In this document: piece by piece, positions 19,931-29,745 of the stretch
Numbering within the stretch: the first letter of the stretch is position 1
Layout of the letters: the number at the start of each line of letters is the position of its first letter
Source of the DNA: Crithidia sp. LVH-60A
Lineage: Eukaryota; Euglenozoa; Kinetoplastea; Trypanosomatida; Trypanosomatidae
Direction: 5' to 3'
Assembly: GCA_030078075.1 (NCBI GenBank)
Contig: CP119672.1
Span: 310,001 to 374,000 of the forward strand
DNA length: 64,000 bases
Translations under genes and position numbers: made by a program
Notes under the pieces: model-generated
The model's database searches: none
What the model was told of the DNA's origin: nothing
What the model saw: only the letters and a program-made list of their open reading frames with translations

Positions 19931-20811
19931 GAGCAACCGTAACAACAGTGCACTGCGAATAGCCTCGAAAAGGCGCTCACGTGGATAAAACGGCACTCAC
20001 CAAAGCCTTCTTACTCAGATCAGTCTCACCTGGCGCCAATCTGGCTTTTTCAACAAGAAAGGAAAGCATCGTCGACCGTCATGGCATTTTAAAAAAAATT
20101 ACTTTGCCGTTACGATATTACGCGCCTGGGAGCAGTCCGCAGTCGAGAATAACGGGACTTACGGCTGACGCAAGACAAGTGCACCGACAAAGCGCTACGA
20201 AGAGACAACCCCCCCCCCCCCTAACAAGCAAAAAAAAAAAAAAAAAAAGAAGAAAAAAAAAAAATTACCGTTTGTTCTAATTAAATCCAGGCACCTACTA
20301 ACAAGCACAAGCAAGAAAAATAACTCCTTTTGTTTTCAACTATTTTTGAATGCCGGTGGTATTCCCACGCTTTCCTTCTACGCTGGTCTTTCTTCAAATT
20401 CAAGAAATTTTCTGTACATTCCTGCTGAACACTTTTCCGTGCTGGATGGTCAAAGACCTGGTGAAATGCTTGCGCCGGATAGACTCGGTGTGGGATCTGA
20501 TTCATTGGGACCGTTCCAAATCCCCACCACCCCACAACAAAGCAAAATGAGCCACTACTTGCACGACATTAGTAGTTTCCCCAGTCCTTCAAAAAAGCCA
20601 AGAACCGTAGAAAACGGTACGCTTGAATCTCGCAAACGCTTTTTTTTATCTATTTTGATTTTCCCTACTTGTCTTTTATTGAGCAAGCTGCGGTGTACAT
20701 ATTTCGCCGCCTGTTGTTGCCACTCTGCGGTGAATTGTAACAAATGAGAAATGCCGCGTTCGTGGGCACTGTGGTGTTCTTGGCAATGAAGCTGCAGACG
20801 CTGTTGCCAAG
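19931..20811. other. Non-coding sequence between corrupted block and zinc-finger fossil
   Basis: I find no domain on either strand. Minus-strand frames at 20281-20535 and 20555-20743 are short and unrecognised. The stretch includes the homopolymer patch at about 20205-20265, so continuity with the SDR side is uncertain. Confidence 0.5.
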
Positions 20812-23145
20812 ATGGCGGCGGAGCTGCCGCAGGACGTGCCGGCGTGGATCACTGACATGGTGACTATTATAAGGCGTCGACGGAGCCGTATTCTGCTGAG
20901 CCGCGCAGATCCAGTGCTTAGTTACAGGCAACTGCTTCTGCGGTCGAATGTAATGACGCCAAAGGACACCAAGCTCACAAGGCTTCGCAAACCTTTGGTG
21001 ACGTGGTTTCGGTGCAATGTCGGTATGCGCTTTGGGTGTTTTCATGGTGTCGTGACGAGAATTGAGGGCACGAACTGCCGGTTTTGCGGCGCCACTACCG
21101 CGGACTCTTTTCCTCTTTTCGACGACGGGCTTTCGTCCCACTCCATTTCCCCGTTAAACAATCCTTGCCCAGAGCCTGAGCCACCTCTCTCGGGAAGCGA
21201 GGATGAGTTGTCCTCGGACAGCTCTTCTTCTTCTTCTGAGGCTTCGTCCGTCAGCGATGAGGTAGCTAAGCCACTTCCTGACTCGCCACGTGCCGCCTGA
21301 TGCGCCAACCCGGCGTTCTGCTCCATTTGTTGGCGGGCGTTGTCTCAACGTGGAAGCCTCTGCACACATCCGCGCGATATGCACGGGTATACTCATGCTC
21401 CTCCGCTGGTGCTGGCCCGAAACTCGCTTTTGGTGCCGGTGGAAGGTATTCGCATTCGTTGCCCGATGCAGGGCTGTCTATTCTCCGCGGTCGGCCGCGA
21501 CATCTTCTCGAACCACAAGACCAGCGAACACTCCGGTGTTCCAGTGCCGCATCCAGCAGCAGCGCATCACCGTACTGCACCCCGTGCGCTGTTACCACCG
21601 GAGCGCCAAGTGCGTATCCAAGAGGCCGATAGTCCACCGACCCGTGTACAGAGAGGAGTTCCACTGTATGCGGTGCGGAGAAGTTTTTTCCCACCAGACG
21701 CCTCTTGGTAGCGCATGTGTACGACCGGCGCCCACGACCAGGACAGGCCTCAGCTTTCACATTTGCGGACAACCAGCATACGATTTTGCAGTGTCCTTAC
21801 TGCCCCAACCAGTTCACCGTGGCATGCATCGAGGATCATGCCGCGACGATTCATGAGAACCGTCCGCCTCCGATATGCCAGACGTCCCTGGATAAGTGCC
21901 ACGGCCTGTGTTGGTGCAGATCGGGACTACGATGAAGTTCCGCTGCTGTTACTGTGCTGCTGAGAAGCACAAGTTTTGGATGATTCGACACATCCGAGGT
22001 GCTCATGGCCGTGAGCGTGAGCCCCGCTACCCTCCCGGTTTCGGGAACCGCCATTTGATCGGCCGGCCGATTAAGCCAGCAGCGAACAGCGTCTCTGACG
22101 TTGGGAACCTGCCGTGCCCAGTTTGTAACCGTGAATTGACGCGGCACGGTATGCGGCGTCATATGTGCATACATGAAGAGCACGCCCCGGATTTGCCGGT
22201 TCCAACACGCGCAAACGCCAGGGTGAGAAGACAGGTGGAGACAGTGGTAGAGGTGCATGTGCGTCGTGGATGCAATGCTTCTCTCTCGTCTGCGCCAGTC
22301 CTTGCCCGCCACATGCGGAACTTTCCTGCGTTAGTTGCAGCGATGCGTCCAACGCCACCGCAACACCAAAAGCCGTTTCGTTGCGCAAATTGCTCGTCCA
22401 CTTTTCGTTCTTGCTAAGGGCTAAGGCGTCACGTCCACCGGCATACCCTTCCGATACCCGCGGTTTCTTCACTAGACCCGACGGTACCGAAGTTCTCGTC
22501 CGCATCGCACCGAAGCGGCTGTTGTGTCCACACTGCGTGATCCAGTTTACTGATGAGCAGACATTGTATAGGCACATCGCCGAGACACACGAACATCGCG
22601 CACTGCCGAATGAGATTCCGTGGTTTCGCCAGGAGCCGCACGTCGAGACCGCCGAGCGCCTGCTGGTCTTCCAAGCATTCGCTGAGACCAGATCGGCGCA
22701 CGAGATCCATTCTCTCTCGAGGAAAGAGTTTGTTAGCAGCGACCGCCTCGCCAGCTGGTTGCACCAAGTGTTTTGCCTGCAGAACCCTGTCGTGCCCGTT
22801 TCTTCTAGCGTTCAGATAGATGACGGCACTTCTGCTTCCAACAATAGTAGTGTAGCCGGAATTCATCAACAGCTGGCCCCAGCGGATAGTAGAGATGCTG
22901 CCGGGATACGCGGAGGTGTTGCTGTAAGAAACCGCCGCACTCTTTCCATACTTGGATCCACGCGACTCGGTGCGCCTGCTTCGGCGGGTCCCTCATCTAG
23001 GGTTGGGGCCCCTCTCTTGGTGTCGTCCTGGCGTGAAGACCTGCAGCCCACTCCGGCAACCAACTCCGAGCTGGAGAATTGCGTGCCGGAAGCAAAAAAG
23101 AAAAACTCACCACCCATATTCTATTTTGTGGGGAAGCGCTTCTAA
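20812..23145 (+). mobile_element. Decayed multi-C2H2 zinc-finger ORF, probable retroelement fragment
   Basis: The plus strand carries one long decayed reading frame that moves between frames at least four times and has an in-frame TGA at 21298-21300. An intact start piece (20812-21300, 162 residues) contains NCRFCGA and an acidic Ser/Asp/Glu tract. Then come C2H2-like fingers at about 21319-21393, 21460-21531 (CPMQGC...HKTSEH), 21664-21717, 21792-21854 (CPYC...HAATIH), 21944-22006 (CCYC...HIRGAH), 22115-22174 (CPVC...HMCIH), a weak one at 22265-22330, a truncated one at 22376-22415, and 22525-22590 (CPHC...HIAETH). The last open frame ends at 23145. Trypanosomatids have few C2H2 host proteins, while CRE-clade retroelements (SLACS, CZAR, CRE1) carry such fingers ahead of their reverse transcriptase, so I read this as a retroelement remnant. 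A decayed host gene is the alternative. Its orientation is opposite to all host genes. Confidence 0.6.
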
Positions 23146-25079
23146 AAAAATTATAGCATTTGAGAGTCGGAAGTGAGCTAATGCGTGCGCCGCACGCTTT
23201 CGTTTGTGGATGTGCAGCAGCTGAGCCTCGTCAGGCATTTAGCACAACATCTTGGAGAGCAACCTTTTCCTGCCGCAAAATCGAGGCAGTAGTTAACGCG
23301 CACTTTTTCTCTATCTCTGTAAAGTATCCTGCTCCTCATTAGAAGAAAACCTGACGAGCACCAACTACTTAGGCTCGCTTTTCCCGCCATAAATCCCGCA
23401 TGACCTTCTTCTCGACACAACGGCAGAAAGGTAAAGGACATGCTGGGACATGTTGTTCGAGCATCCTGGTGTCTTCTAGAAAAAGAATAGCGCAATACTG
23501 ATGCTGCTATCTGCCGTTATGCGCACGATCGTGCAAACGCTTTTCAAGCGCGGTGACGATTGGCAAGGCGGCCACGATACTCCTGATTTCCGTCCCGTGT
23601 TAGTGGGAAGACCGAGAGTGGGGTACGGCAGGTCAATGCAACTCAATTCTTTTGCTTTTTGGCTCGTCTCTGCTAGAGTCGTTGCGGCCCACATGTCCTG
23701 ACTAGCTAAAAAGCAGAACAGCGGTTTTTTTCTGGCAGAAAATAGTGGATATAGAGTGGCGTAGCAATAGAAATCGGTCCAAATGCAAGAGCACCGCCAC
23801 TGTATTCGCCAAGTTCAGAAGCCACTGCGAAAGGCTTCAACAGGATAGGTGGTGTCGGCTGACGGCGATGCGATAAAAGACACGCGTTTCACGCAGCTTA
23901 AGGAGAGCCAGAAAACTGGTACGTGGTCAGTGGATGTTGTTGAAGGCGTCGGATGGCTTGGCTTGAAGAGCTTCTCTGTATATTTTACCAATGGCGAGCC
24001 AGGTACCCAAATAGTTGTGGTCGCACTTTCCTCTTTGAGTACGCTGCGGAGCTCTGGGTTGCGGAAATTGTCGCGCGGGCGGAAGCGGTGGGAGATTAAC
24101 GAGAAGATAGGGCGGAGTTCAAGAAGCTCTTATTTTAGAACATGCGGCATCTGTGCCGCCAAGAAAAGGTTTATCCTAGCAAGCCAAATTAGTCCTTTTA
24201 CTTTATTCTGCTTCTTACCTTTCTATTGTTTTGGATTTGTCATTCGCCGCAGAACGCACAGTCGTTTCAGAGCGCCACCATGTGCGCCACAATTCTTTTC
24301 CTACTCGTCGCACCTAAGAAGTGGAAGAGGCTTTAGGTGGAATCCTGTAAAGGTAACTAGAGCAAATCCGCGCTACTCAATCCCCACCTATTTTAACGCT
24401 ATTGTGGCGAGCTCCACCACTGGATTCTCCAAGGAGAGACAGGGTTTGGCAAGGCTATCGTTCTCACCCACAAAATAAGGCACTATAAATTCCAAGAGAA
24501 AAAAGCTATGTTCTCGATTAGTTTCACCACCAACACAGGCATTTTTAAATGTATTCATCAAAAACTTTGGTGGTGATTACACCTGTCTTTTCTCGAGTGG
24601 GATTGACGGCAACCCGAGCTGACGTTGCGTTGTCTTAAAAAAACTTCGGCACCGCTTTCTAGAAAACCTCTGTGGACCCCTCCTTTGGGCCCATTTGCAA
24701 TGGCGGCGCGCAGCTCGGTTTTCTCAAAGCCCCACAAGCCACAGCATTGCTAGATGTGCAGTTTGGTGTTTTTTTTGTACAGCGTAGTAACTCTGTTTTT
24801 TTCTGTCGTACTATTTGCGCTCAGAATTTTACTTTCCAAGGTGTTCCTTTCAACGTCCGTTTTGCTGGCTCCGTTGGCAGCAAAAGTGCTGGTTCTCCCA
24901 AAGCGCCACGCAAGCGGGCGCCCCTTGCCCCACCGAACAGCTGGGTTATGTGTAAGGGTTTAAGGCACCATGGTCGTGCTCCATGGAGGGGTGACGGGCA
25001 CCATTTCAAAGGAGAGTAGCTGCTCTTTTCTCGAAGGCTTTTTTTTCACGCTGTGGCTGGGTGGGCCTTTTCGAGTGAG
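23146..25079. other. Unassigned decayed sequence between retroelement remnants
   Basis: No intact gene. On the plus strand 23525-23608 reads like a reverse-transcriptase block (listed separately). A 209-residue plus-strand open frame at 23849-24478 and a 115-residue one at 24672-25019 show no domain. On the minus strand at about 24560-24760 the broken frames read CTSSNAVACGALRKP, then KAVPKFF, then TGVITT, which may be the eroded start of the ingi reverse-transcriptase region; this is weak. Confidence 0.4.
23525..23608 (+). mobile_element. Possible reverse-transcriptase fragment
   Basis: The plus-strand frame reads TIVQTLFKRGDD then DTPDFRPVLVG. A hydrophobic TIV-x-L-x-K-x-G stretch followed some 15 residues later by FRPV is the pattern of non-LTR reverse-transcriptase finger blocks. 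The match covers only about 28 residues and is not supported by a YADD motif nearby, so it is tentative. If real, it would place a reverse transcriptase downstream of the zinc fingers in the same orientation. Confidence 0.3.
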
Positions 25080-26365
25080 GGGATGCTCATCAATAGCGAG
25101 GACGGACGTCGCTAAAGGCCGCGGGGCATGGATTGCTTGGGTGCGCGACCAAGACCGCGGGTCACTCGGCGTCAGCTGGCTGCAACTCTTTATTCATTCG
25201 TTGATGCATTCTTCTTCTGCAATTCCGTGTAATGGGTCTTCGTGAGCTCGCGACGTTTGGGATCAGTAGGTGAGGTCGCTGCTATGTCGCGTTAGGGCTC
25301 TGTAAGTCTTTCTGTCCGGTGAGGCGGGTACTTCGCTTTGCTTACTGGGACAGCTTTCTTCGTAGCTTTATGGAGAATGGAAGTAAAGACTAGTACTTTG
25401 TGCTTGAGTGTTTCTCTGTAGTTTTTAATGTATGCGCCTGTGGGTTTGATTTGGGCCTTGTCAATCCAGTACGAGAGGCGTTGGTGGCGGCGTAGCAAGC
25501 GAAGGGGGGCGAGAGCGCGTTTCTGTACCTCGCTGGCAAGGGCTTTTCTACGTTTGACTTAGTGGCGGTGTGTTCAAGTAAGACGAGCGATGGTAATGCG
25601 GTATGTCTTCTAGTCCGCTTTCTTGGACTGGAACATCGGCTTTTTGGTGTCAGTTTGCGGTATCGGCTCATACTCTTCCGCAAACTGCACCAGGAAGATA
25701 ATCCAGCAGCGATCGCTGTCTTGAGTGGGACGACTTTCCCAGCTCAGCACAAAACAGTCCCTGATAAGCGTCACGTCAGGGGAAGTGCGGGTACTGCCGC
25801 CAAAACTGATACGGGTCGGTGCATTGCAGTTGTTCGCGCACATAAGGTCATTCTCTTGCATCCGCTCGGAAAGGGTGTCCCCCGCGCTGGCGCCGCTGCT
25901 CATAACGGAAACGGTATTTTGGAAGTCTCGGGGTTCCCAAGTTGGGGTGGTGTGCGTTAGCGTCCAAACCAACCACCAGCGGAGGTGACGGGAGAGAAAA
26001 GCGTGCCAAATAGTCCTGCGTGACACGTGCACCGCGTGGGATGTACCCGGAGGTAAAGCGAATCTTCCTGGGAGGGCTGTCAACATGGATTGCGATAGGG
26101 ATATACTCGACTCCACACTCAACAATGGTACCGTTTTCTTCCGTACCAAGGTCGCGCTGAATAAGAACGGACACACCACCTCCATTGTACCCTCGTGCCG
26201 CGCCGGAGTGTTGGTAGCCGTCCAGGCTAAATGATTCACAATCTGAGAACGAGAAATGCGTCTCTTAAAAATGCAGACCTGCGTCGAATCCGCTTCGAGG
26301 TAACGGACCAACGCCAGTCTTTTGGACTGTGTCAACCCGTTGCGGCTCCATTGGGCACATCTCAA
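25080..26365 (-). mobile_element. Degenerate ingi/L1Tc-like retroelement, endonuclease half
   Basis: Minus-strand frames spell an AP-type endonuclease broken by two compensating frameshifts. Frame one gives WSRNGLTQSKRLALVRYLEAD (26350-26288, the usual start of the domain) and later TSPDVTLIRDCFVLSWE with DSD (about 25783-25700). The middle comes from another frame (26174-25930): VSVLIQRDLG, then VVGLDANAHHP (25976-25944), the conserved active-site strand. Linker blocks characteristic of ingi-type elements follow: LSYWIDKAQIKPTGAYIK near 25470-25410 and LTPSDPRSWSR near 25175. No intact reverse transcriptase or RNase H is seen. This is a DIRE-type fossil, transcribed in the host direction and opposite to the zinc-finger fossil. 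Confidence 0.8.
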
Positions 26366-26811
26366 AGTAGGCTAAGGGTTTCGTTTAACATCGCGGCAGC
26401 GCTGAGGCAGGATGGCTTCTATGCTTATAAGGGTAGGTTTTGTAACCGGTAGACACGCGTCTTTGTGGAACGGCTCTCACTTGATCGTTGCTGCAAGCCG
26501 CTTCGACCTGGGACCGCTCCGAGTTTGGTCGTCGAAATAGCAGACCCGCGGTCTAATTCGTGGTTAGGATAGAGGCGCTTGGCGCAATGGTATAATGGGT
26601 ATGTTAGGGTTAGGATTGGGTGAGGAGTGGATAGGCGGGTAAAGGAGGGCTCTTCTTAGGGCGGGAGGAGGGGTTTGCTGGCTAGGGTATACCTATGCTC
26701 ACCGAGGAAGAGAGGGACCGCCCTCATCTAATATTAATATTCGGCGCCGTTTCGCAAAATTACTCGAAAAGAAAGCTGGCATAGTCAAAGCGGAATTTTT
26801 CCTTTTTTTTT
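26366..26811. other. Spacer with G-rich, telomere-like stretch
   Basis: No gene. The plus strand from about 26596 to 26690 is strongly G-rich, with many GG and GGG runs. It contains ttagggttagg at 26604-26614, nearly two units of the kinetoplastid telomere repeat. The left end is the upstream flank of the ingi-like fossil and the right end is the 3' side of the glycosyltransferase-like gene. Confidence 0.55.
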
Positions 26812-27762
26812 TCAACGAGAGTTCACGAGAAGCGGTGAAAGTGCGGCGGCGTATTCGCTGTTTCGACGCGGGCCAGCCGCGGCGGAGGTGCAGGCTTCCA
26901 TCCAGCGCAGCAGCAAGGCGTTGAAGAGGCGGACGTCGCGCGGCACGGCGGTGCCGTGAAGGAAGAAGTGGGTGTGGACAGAGCCGAGCGGCTGTCGGTC
27001 GTAGTGGATCGTCAGCGCGTCGCTGCCCGTCGCCGCCGCAATCGAGAAGCGCTTCGCCTCATCAAAGGCGCTGCCTTGACGCGGCTGCAGCAGCCGCCAG
27101 AAGCCGTAGTTGTGCTGCGCTGCCAGGCAGTGCAACTGTCCTCTCGCGCTGAAAAGGTCGGCCACGTGCTCCAGCGAGGCCTGGTCATAGTAGCGCGACG
27201 TCCCCGTCGCCCGCCGCCACTCCCACAACACATCCGGACTGCTGGCGACGACGTAGCCGCCGTTGTAACGGCCAAAGAGCGCCTCATCCTGCGGAGCCAT
27301 TTCGTGCGGAGAGAGCGCGACGGCGGCGGTGGTCGGCACCGTCGGCAGTGCGCGCAGCAGCGTGATGTCGCAGTCGAGAAAAGCGACCGTCGGCGCAGCT
27401 GAGGCCGATGACACGGGGCTGGCGCTCCGCATCGCCAGCTCCATAAGGTTCGCTTTCTCCATCATGAAGTCTGTGTGGCGTGTCGCGTACCACACTCCGG
27501 CCTGACGCTCCATCTTCTGGCGCGAGATGGACGGGCCGTAGGCGTCCAGACACGGCACCCAGTGCACGTGTGTGTCGTCGCGCACCGGCTGCAGCGCAGT
27601 GCCGAGCGACGGCAGCACCGCCTCGACCAACTCGCCCGTGCAGCCGAGGTAGAGCGGCAGCGTGGGGTGGAAGGTGCGGAGGGAGCGGTGAAAGAGGGCC
27701 AGCTCCGTCGCACACTCGCGCGTCGCCATTGTGCAGACGGCGTCGATGACCTTGTGCGCCAT
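26812..27762 (-). CDS. Putative GT-A-fold nucleotide-sugar glycosyltransferase
   Basis: A 316-residue protein starting at the ATG at 27760-27762 (MAHKVIDAVC). Minus-strand pyrimidine tracts lie at about 27830-27885, and an open extension upstream would cross them, which argues against the longer reading. Features of a GT-A glycosyltransferase are present in the right order: a first strand VIDAVCTMATRE, a hydrophobic strand with DxD-like metal motif AFLDCD (127-132), a YNGGYVVAS block (166-174, like the FNAGV block of related enzymes), DQASLE (193-198) and a late HTHFF (263-267) that could supply the last metal ligand. No signal peptide or membrane anchor is visible, so a cytosolic location is possible. 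Donor and acceptor are unknown. Confidence 0.7.
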   Translation of the reverse strand: MAHKVIDAVCTMATRECATELALFHRSLRTFHPTLPLYLGCTGELVEAVLPSLGTALQPVRDDTHVHWVPCLDAYGPSISRQKMERQAGVWYATRHTDFMMEKANLMELAMRSASPVSSASAAPTVAFLDCDITLLRALPTVPTTAAVALSPHEMAPQDEALFGRYNGGYVVASSPDVLWEWRRATGTSRYYDQASLEHVADLFSARGQLHCLAAQHNYGFWRLLQPRQGSAFDEAKRFSIAAATGSDALTIHYDRQPLGSVHTHFFLHGTAVPRDVRLFNALLLRWMEACTSAAAGPRRNSEYAAALSPLLVNSR

Positions 27763-28069
27763 CTCGAGCTCTGTCAGGGTGCGGCGCGCGGCAGAGCAAG
27801 ACTCTTGAGACCATGTGCGAGAGCGTACAGATGGGAGAGAGAGGGACAGAGAGGAGAGTTGGCGCGTACGGCACAAAGAGAGGGAGAAGAGAGAACGGGG
27901 AGCTTGGGTACGTTAAGTGAATAGAAGACAGGCGGACGATACAGGACCTCGCAGTGCAAGCAACATCAGTAAAGCGGACGAAAAGGAGAAGCAGAGTATG
28001 TCTTTTTATTTGTATTTTTGTAATGAGCTGGTGGAGACCAGCATTCCCGTAGCAGTAGCCGTGGCGCGC
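27763..28069. other. Short spacer between the unknown 360-aa gene and the glycosyltransferase-like gene
   Basis: No gene seen. The minus strand is pyrimidine-rich from about 27830 to 27900 (repeated CTCTC), a good candidate spliced leader acceptor tract for the glycosyltransferase-like gene. Confidence 0.55.
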
Positions 28070-29152
28070 TCACGCGGCACTCACCGCCAATACCTTTTGC
28101 AAAGCAAAGAAGACATCGCGCTCTGTAATCTGCAGCTGCAGTGCAGTCCACCCTCCCGCTGTGGTCAGCGGCGTTGCCGCATCCACAGACTCCTGCGACT
28201 TGGCGGCAGGCGTCACGCGTGGCATCGGCGGGACGTTCTCACCAAAGCGTCGTCGCAGTTCCTCTTCGCGCAGCCTTGCCCACCCGGTCACACTGTCACC
28301 GCGCTCCCCAGCTCTTGGAACGGCGTCGGCAGACGCGCCGCTGTCTCGTGCGCGCTTCGTCGCCGCGAAGCCTTCCGCGGCTCGCTCCTCGTCGTCCACG
28401 TTCGTCCCAGCTGCACTGGTGTTGTGCAGCAGGCCCGCCATGGTGAGGAGAGCCTGGTGCCACCTCCGGTCGTCTGCGACGGTGCGCGCCGCTGCCACGA
28501 GGTGTTCTTCGCCGTCATCGCCGCTCCGGCCATCATTTTCGGCTGCGTCACGGGACGTTATGGTTTGCACCGGCGCACCGGCTCCGCTTTTCTCCGGCAC
28601 CTGGAGGGGTAGGCGGCGCCGCGACTGCCGCCGTCGGAAAGCGGCCTGCTCCTCTGCCTCAACCTGTTCCGCAACACCCAGTCGCACCGCCGCCGCCACC
28701 GCAGCCTCTGCGACAACACGTGCGACGAGCTGCGCCACCCGATCGGCTCTCTCGGCGTTGCGCTCGCCACCAACGCGGGACTGAAGGTACGCTGCGAGGC
28801 GCGCCGTGACGTCGCGCAGGTGGCTCGCGGCTGCCGCAGTGCTGCTGCGCACTTCTTCCTTGTCTGCGTAACGGCCGCCGATCCCGGCTGCTGTGTCCGT
28901 TGCGGCGAAGACAGCCGGCGGGTGAGACAAGCGCTGCTGCTCCTTTTCGGCGCTTTCTAACGCATGTAGTGCGAAGGGCGGGCTGGGAAGTGAGCTGGCG
29001 CAGAACACCTCGTACGGGTGCTCCTGGCAGTACACCTCGAGACGGCGGATGTTGTCCAGGATGGCTGGCGTGGCTTTGGGGTCCTCCTGCACGCTGCGCC
29101 GGCCCTCGCGCGACTTGCTGAGCCACTGATCGATGAGGCCCTGCGGGAACAT
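28070..29152 (-). CDS. Unknown alanine- and arginine-rich protein
   Basis: A 360-residue protein with the ATG at 29150-29152. I recognise no family. The N-terminal ~65 residues (MFPQGLIDQWLSKSREGRRS onward) look ordered. A central region (about 100-175) is strongly helical and alanine-rich (VAQLVARVVAEAAVAAAVRL) and ends in a basic patch RRRQSRRR; it could form a coiled coil. The last ~90 residues contain LREEELRRRFGENVPP and end WTALQLQITERDVFFALQKV, which again looks ordered. No signal peptide or membrane segment is evident. Codon use matches the GC-rich neighbours, supporting a real gene, probably kinetoplastid-specific. Confidence 0.7.
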   Translation of the reverse strand: MFPQGLIDQWLSKSREGRRSVQEDPKATPAILDNIRRLEVYCQEHPYEVFCASSLPSPPFALHALESAEKEQQRLSHPPAVFAATDTAAGIGGRYADKEEVRSSTAAAASHLRDVTARLAAYLQSRVGGERNAERADRVAQLVARVVAEAAVAAAVRLGVAEQVEAEEQAAFRRRQSRRRLPLQVPEKSGAGAPVQTITSRDAAENDGRSGDDGEEHLVAAARTVADDRRWHQALLTMAGLLHNTSAAGTNVDDEERAAEGFAATKRARDSGASADAVPRAGERGDSVTGWARLREEELRRRFGENVPPMPRVTPAAKSQESVDAATPLTTAGGWTALQLQITERDVFFALQKVLAVSAA

Positions 29153-29745
29153 CTCTTCAAGACGGCAGGGACGAAGGCAAGGAAAAGCTTCGATGGTAGA
29201 GACGCAGACGGATGCGAGAAAGAGGGAAGAGGTAGTGGCATCAAGGAGGGTAAAAGGAAAGAAAGAGAGGCACGGTGCTTTCAGCCTCGGTGTCGTACAT
29301 CTTCACGCACGCCTTGCAGAGGCAGAAGGCAATAGGTTGAACGACGCATGTGTTTTACCTTCAAGGCACGTAGAGGGGAGAGCAACGAGGCTACTTGATT
29401 AGTGCGTGGGCGGAGACGCAGCGAAAAGAAGAGGCACAGTTTTCTGCACGCGTGCTTGTTTTACGGATGCTTAAAAAACACACACACAAAGCTTAGTCAC
29501 CAAGACCACTCTCTGATGCACACAAACGCACAACAATACAAACACACTACAAAGAAGAGAGCACGACAACATGCACCTCGCACTGCACCACGGCGCTTAC
29601 AGCACAAACACACCTTCGCACTTATTACACAACCAAGGAATGGGAAAGAGAGGCGAGGCGACTGTGTTCATTCACCTCGCCACGCCACACGAGAAGGGCC
29701 GTTTTCCCCCTCCTCAGATCCGACTTGCCACCTCTGACCATCTCC
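29153..29745. other. Spacer between prefoldin 2 and the 360-aa gene
   Basis: No gene supported. It should hold the prefoldin 3' UTR region boundary and the 5' region of the 360-residue gene. CA-rich tracts occur around 29480-29560. Confidence 0.55.

Noticed and set aside
23849-24478. 209-codon plus-strand open frame in the retroelement island
   Set aside because: No domain seen; it lies in decayed sequence and could be a chance frame.
26579-26600. TTGGCGCAATGGTATAATGGG, resembling a tRNA A-box
   Set aside because: No matching T-arm or acceptor stem follows within tRNA distance; the sequence runs into the G-rich patch.
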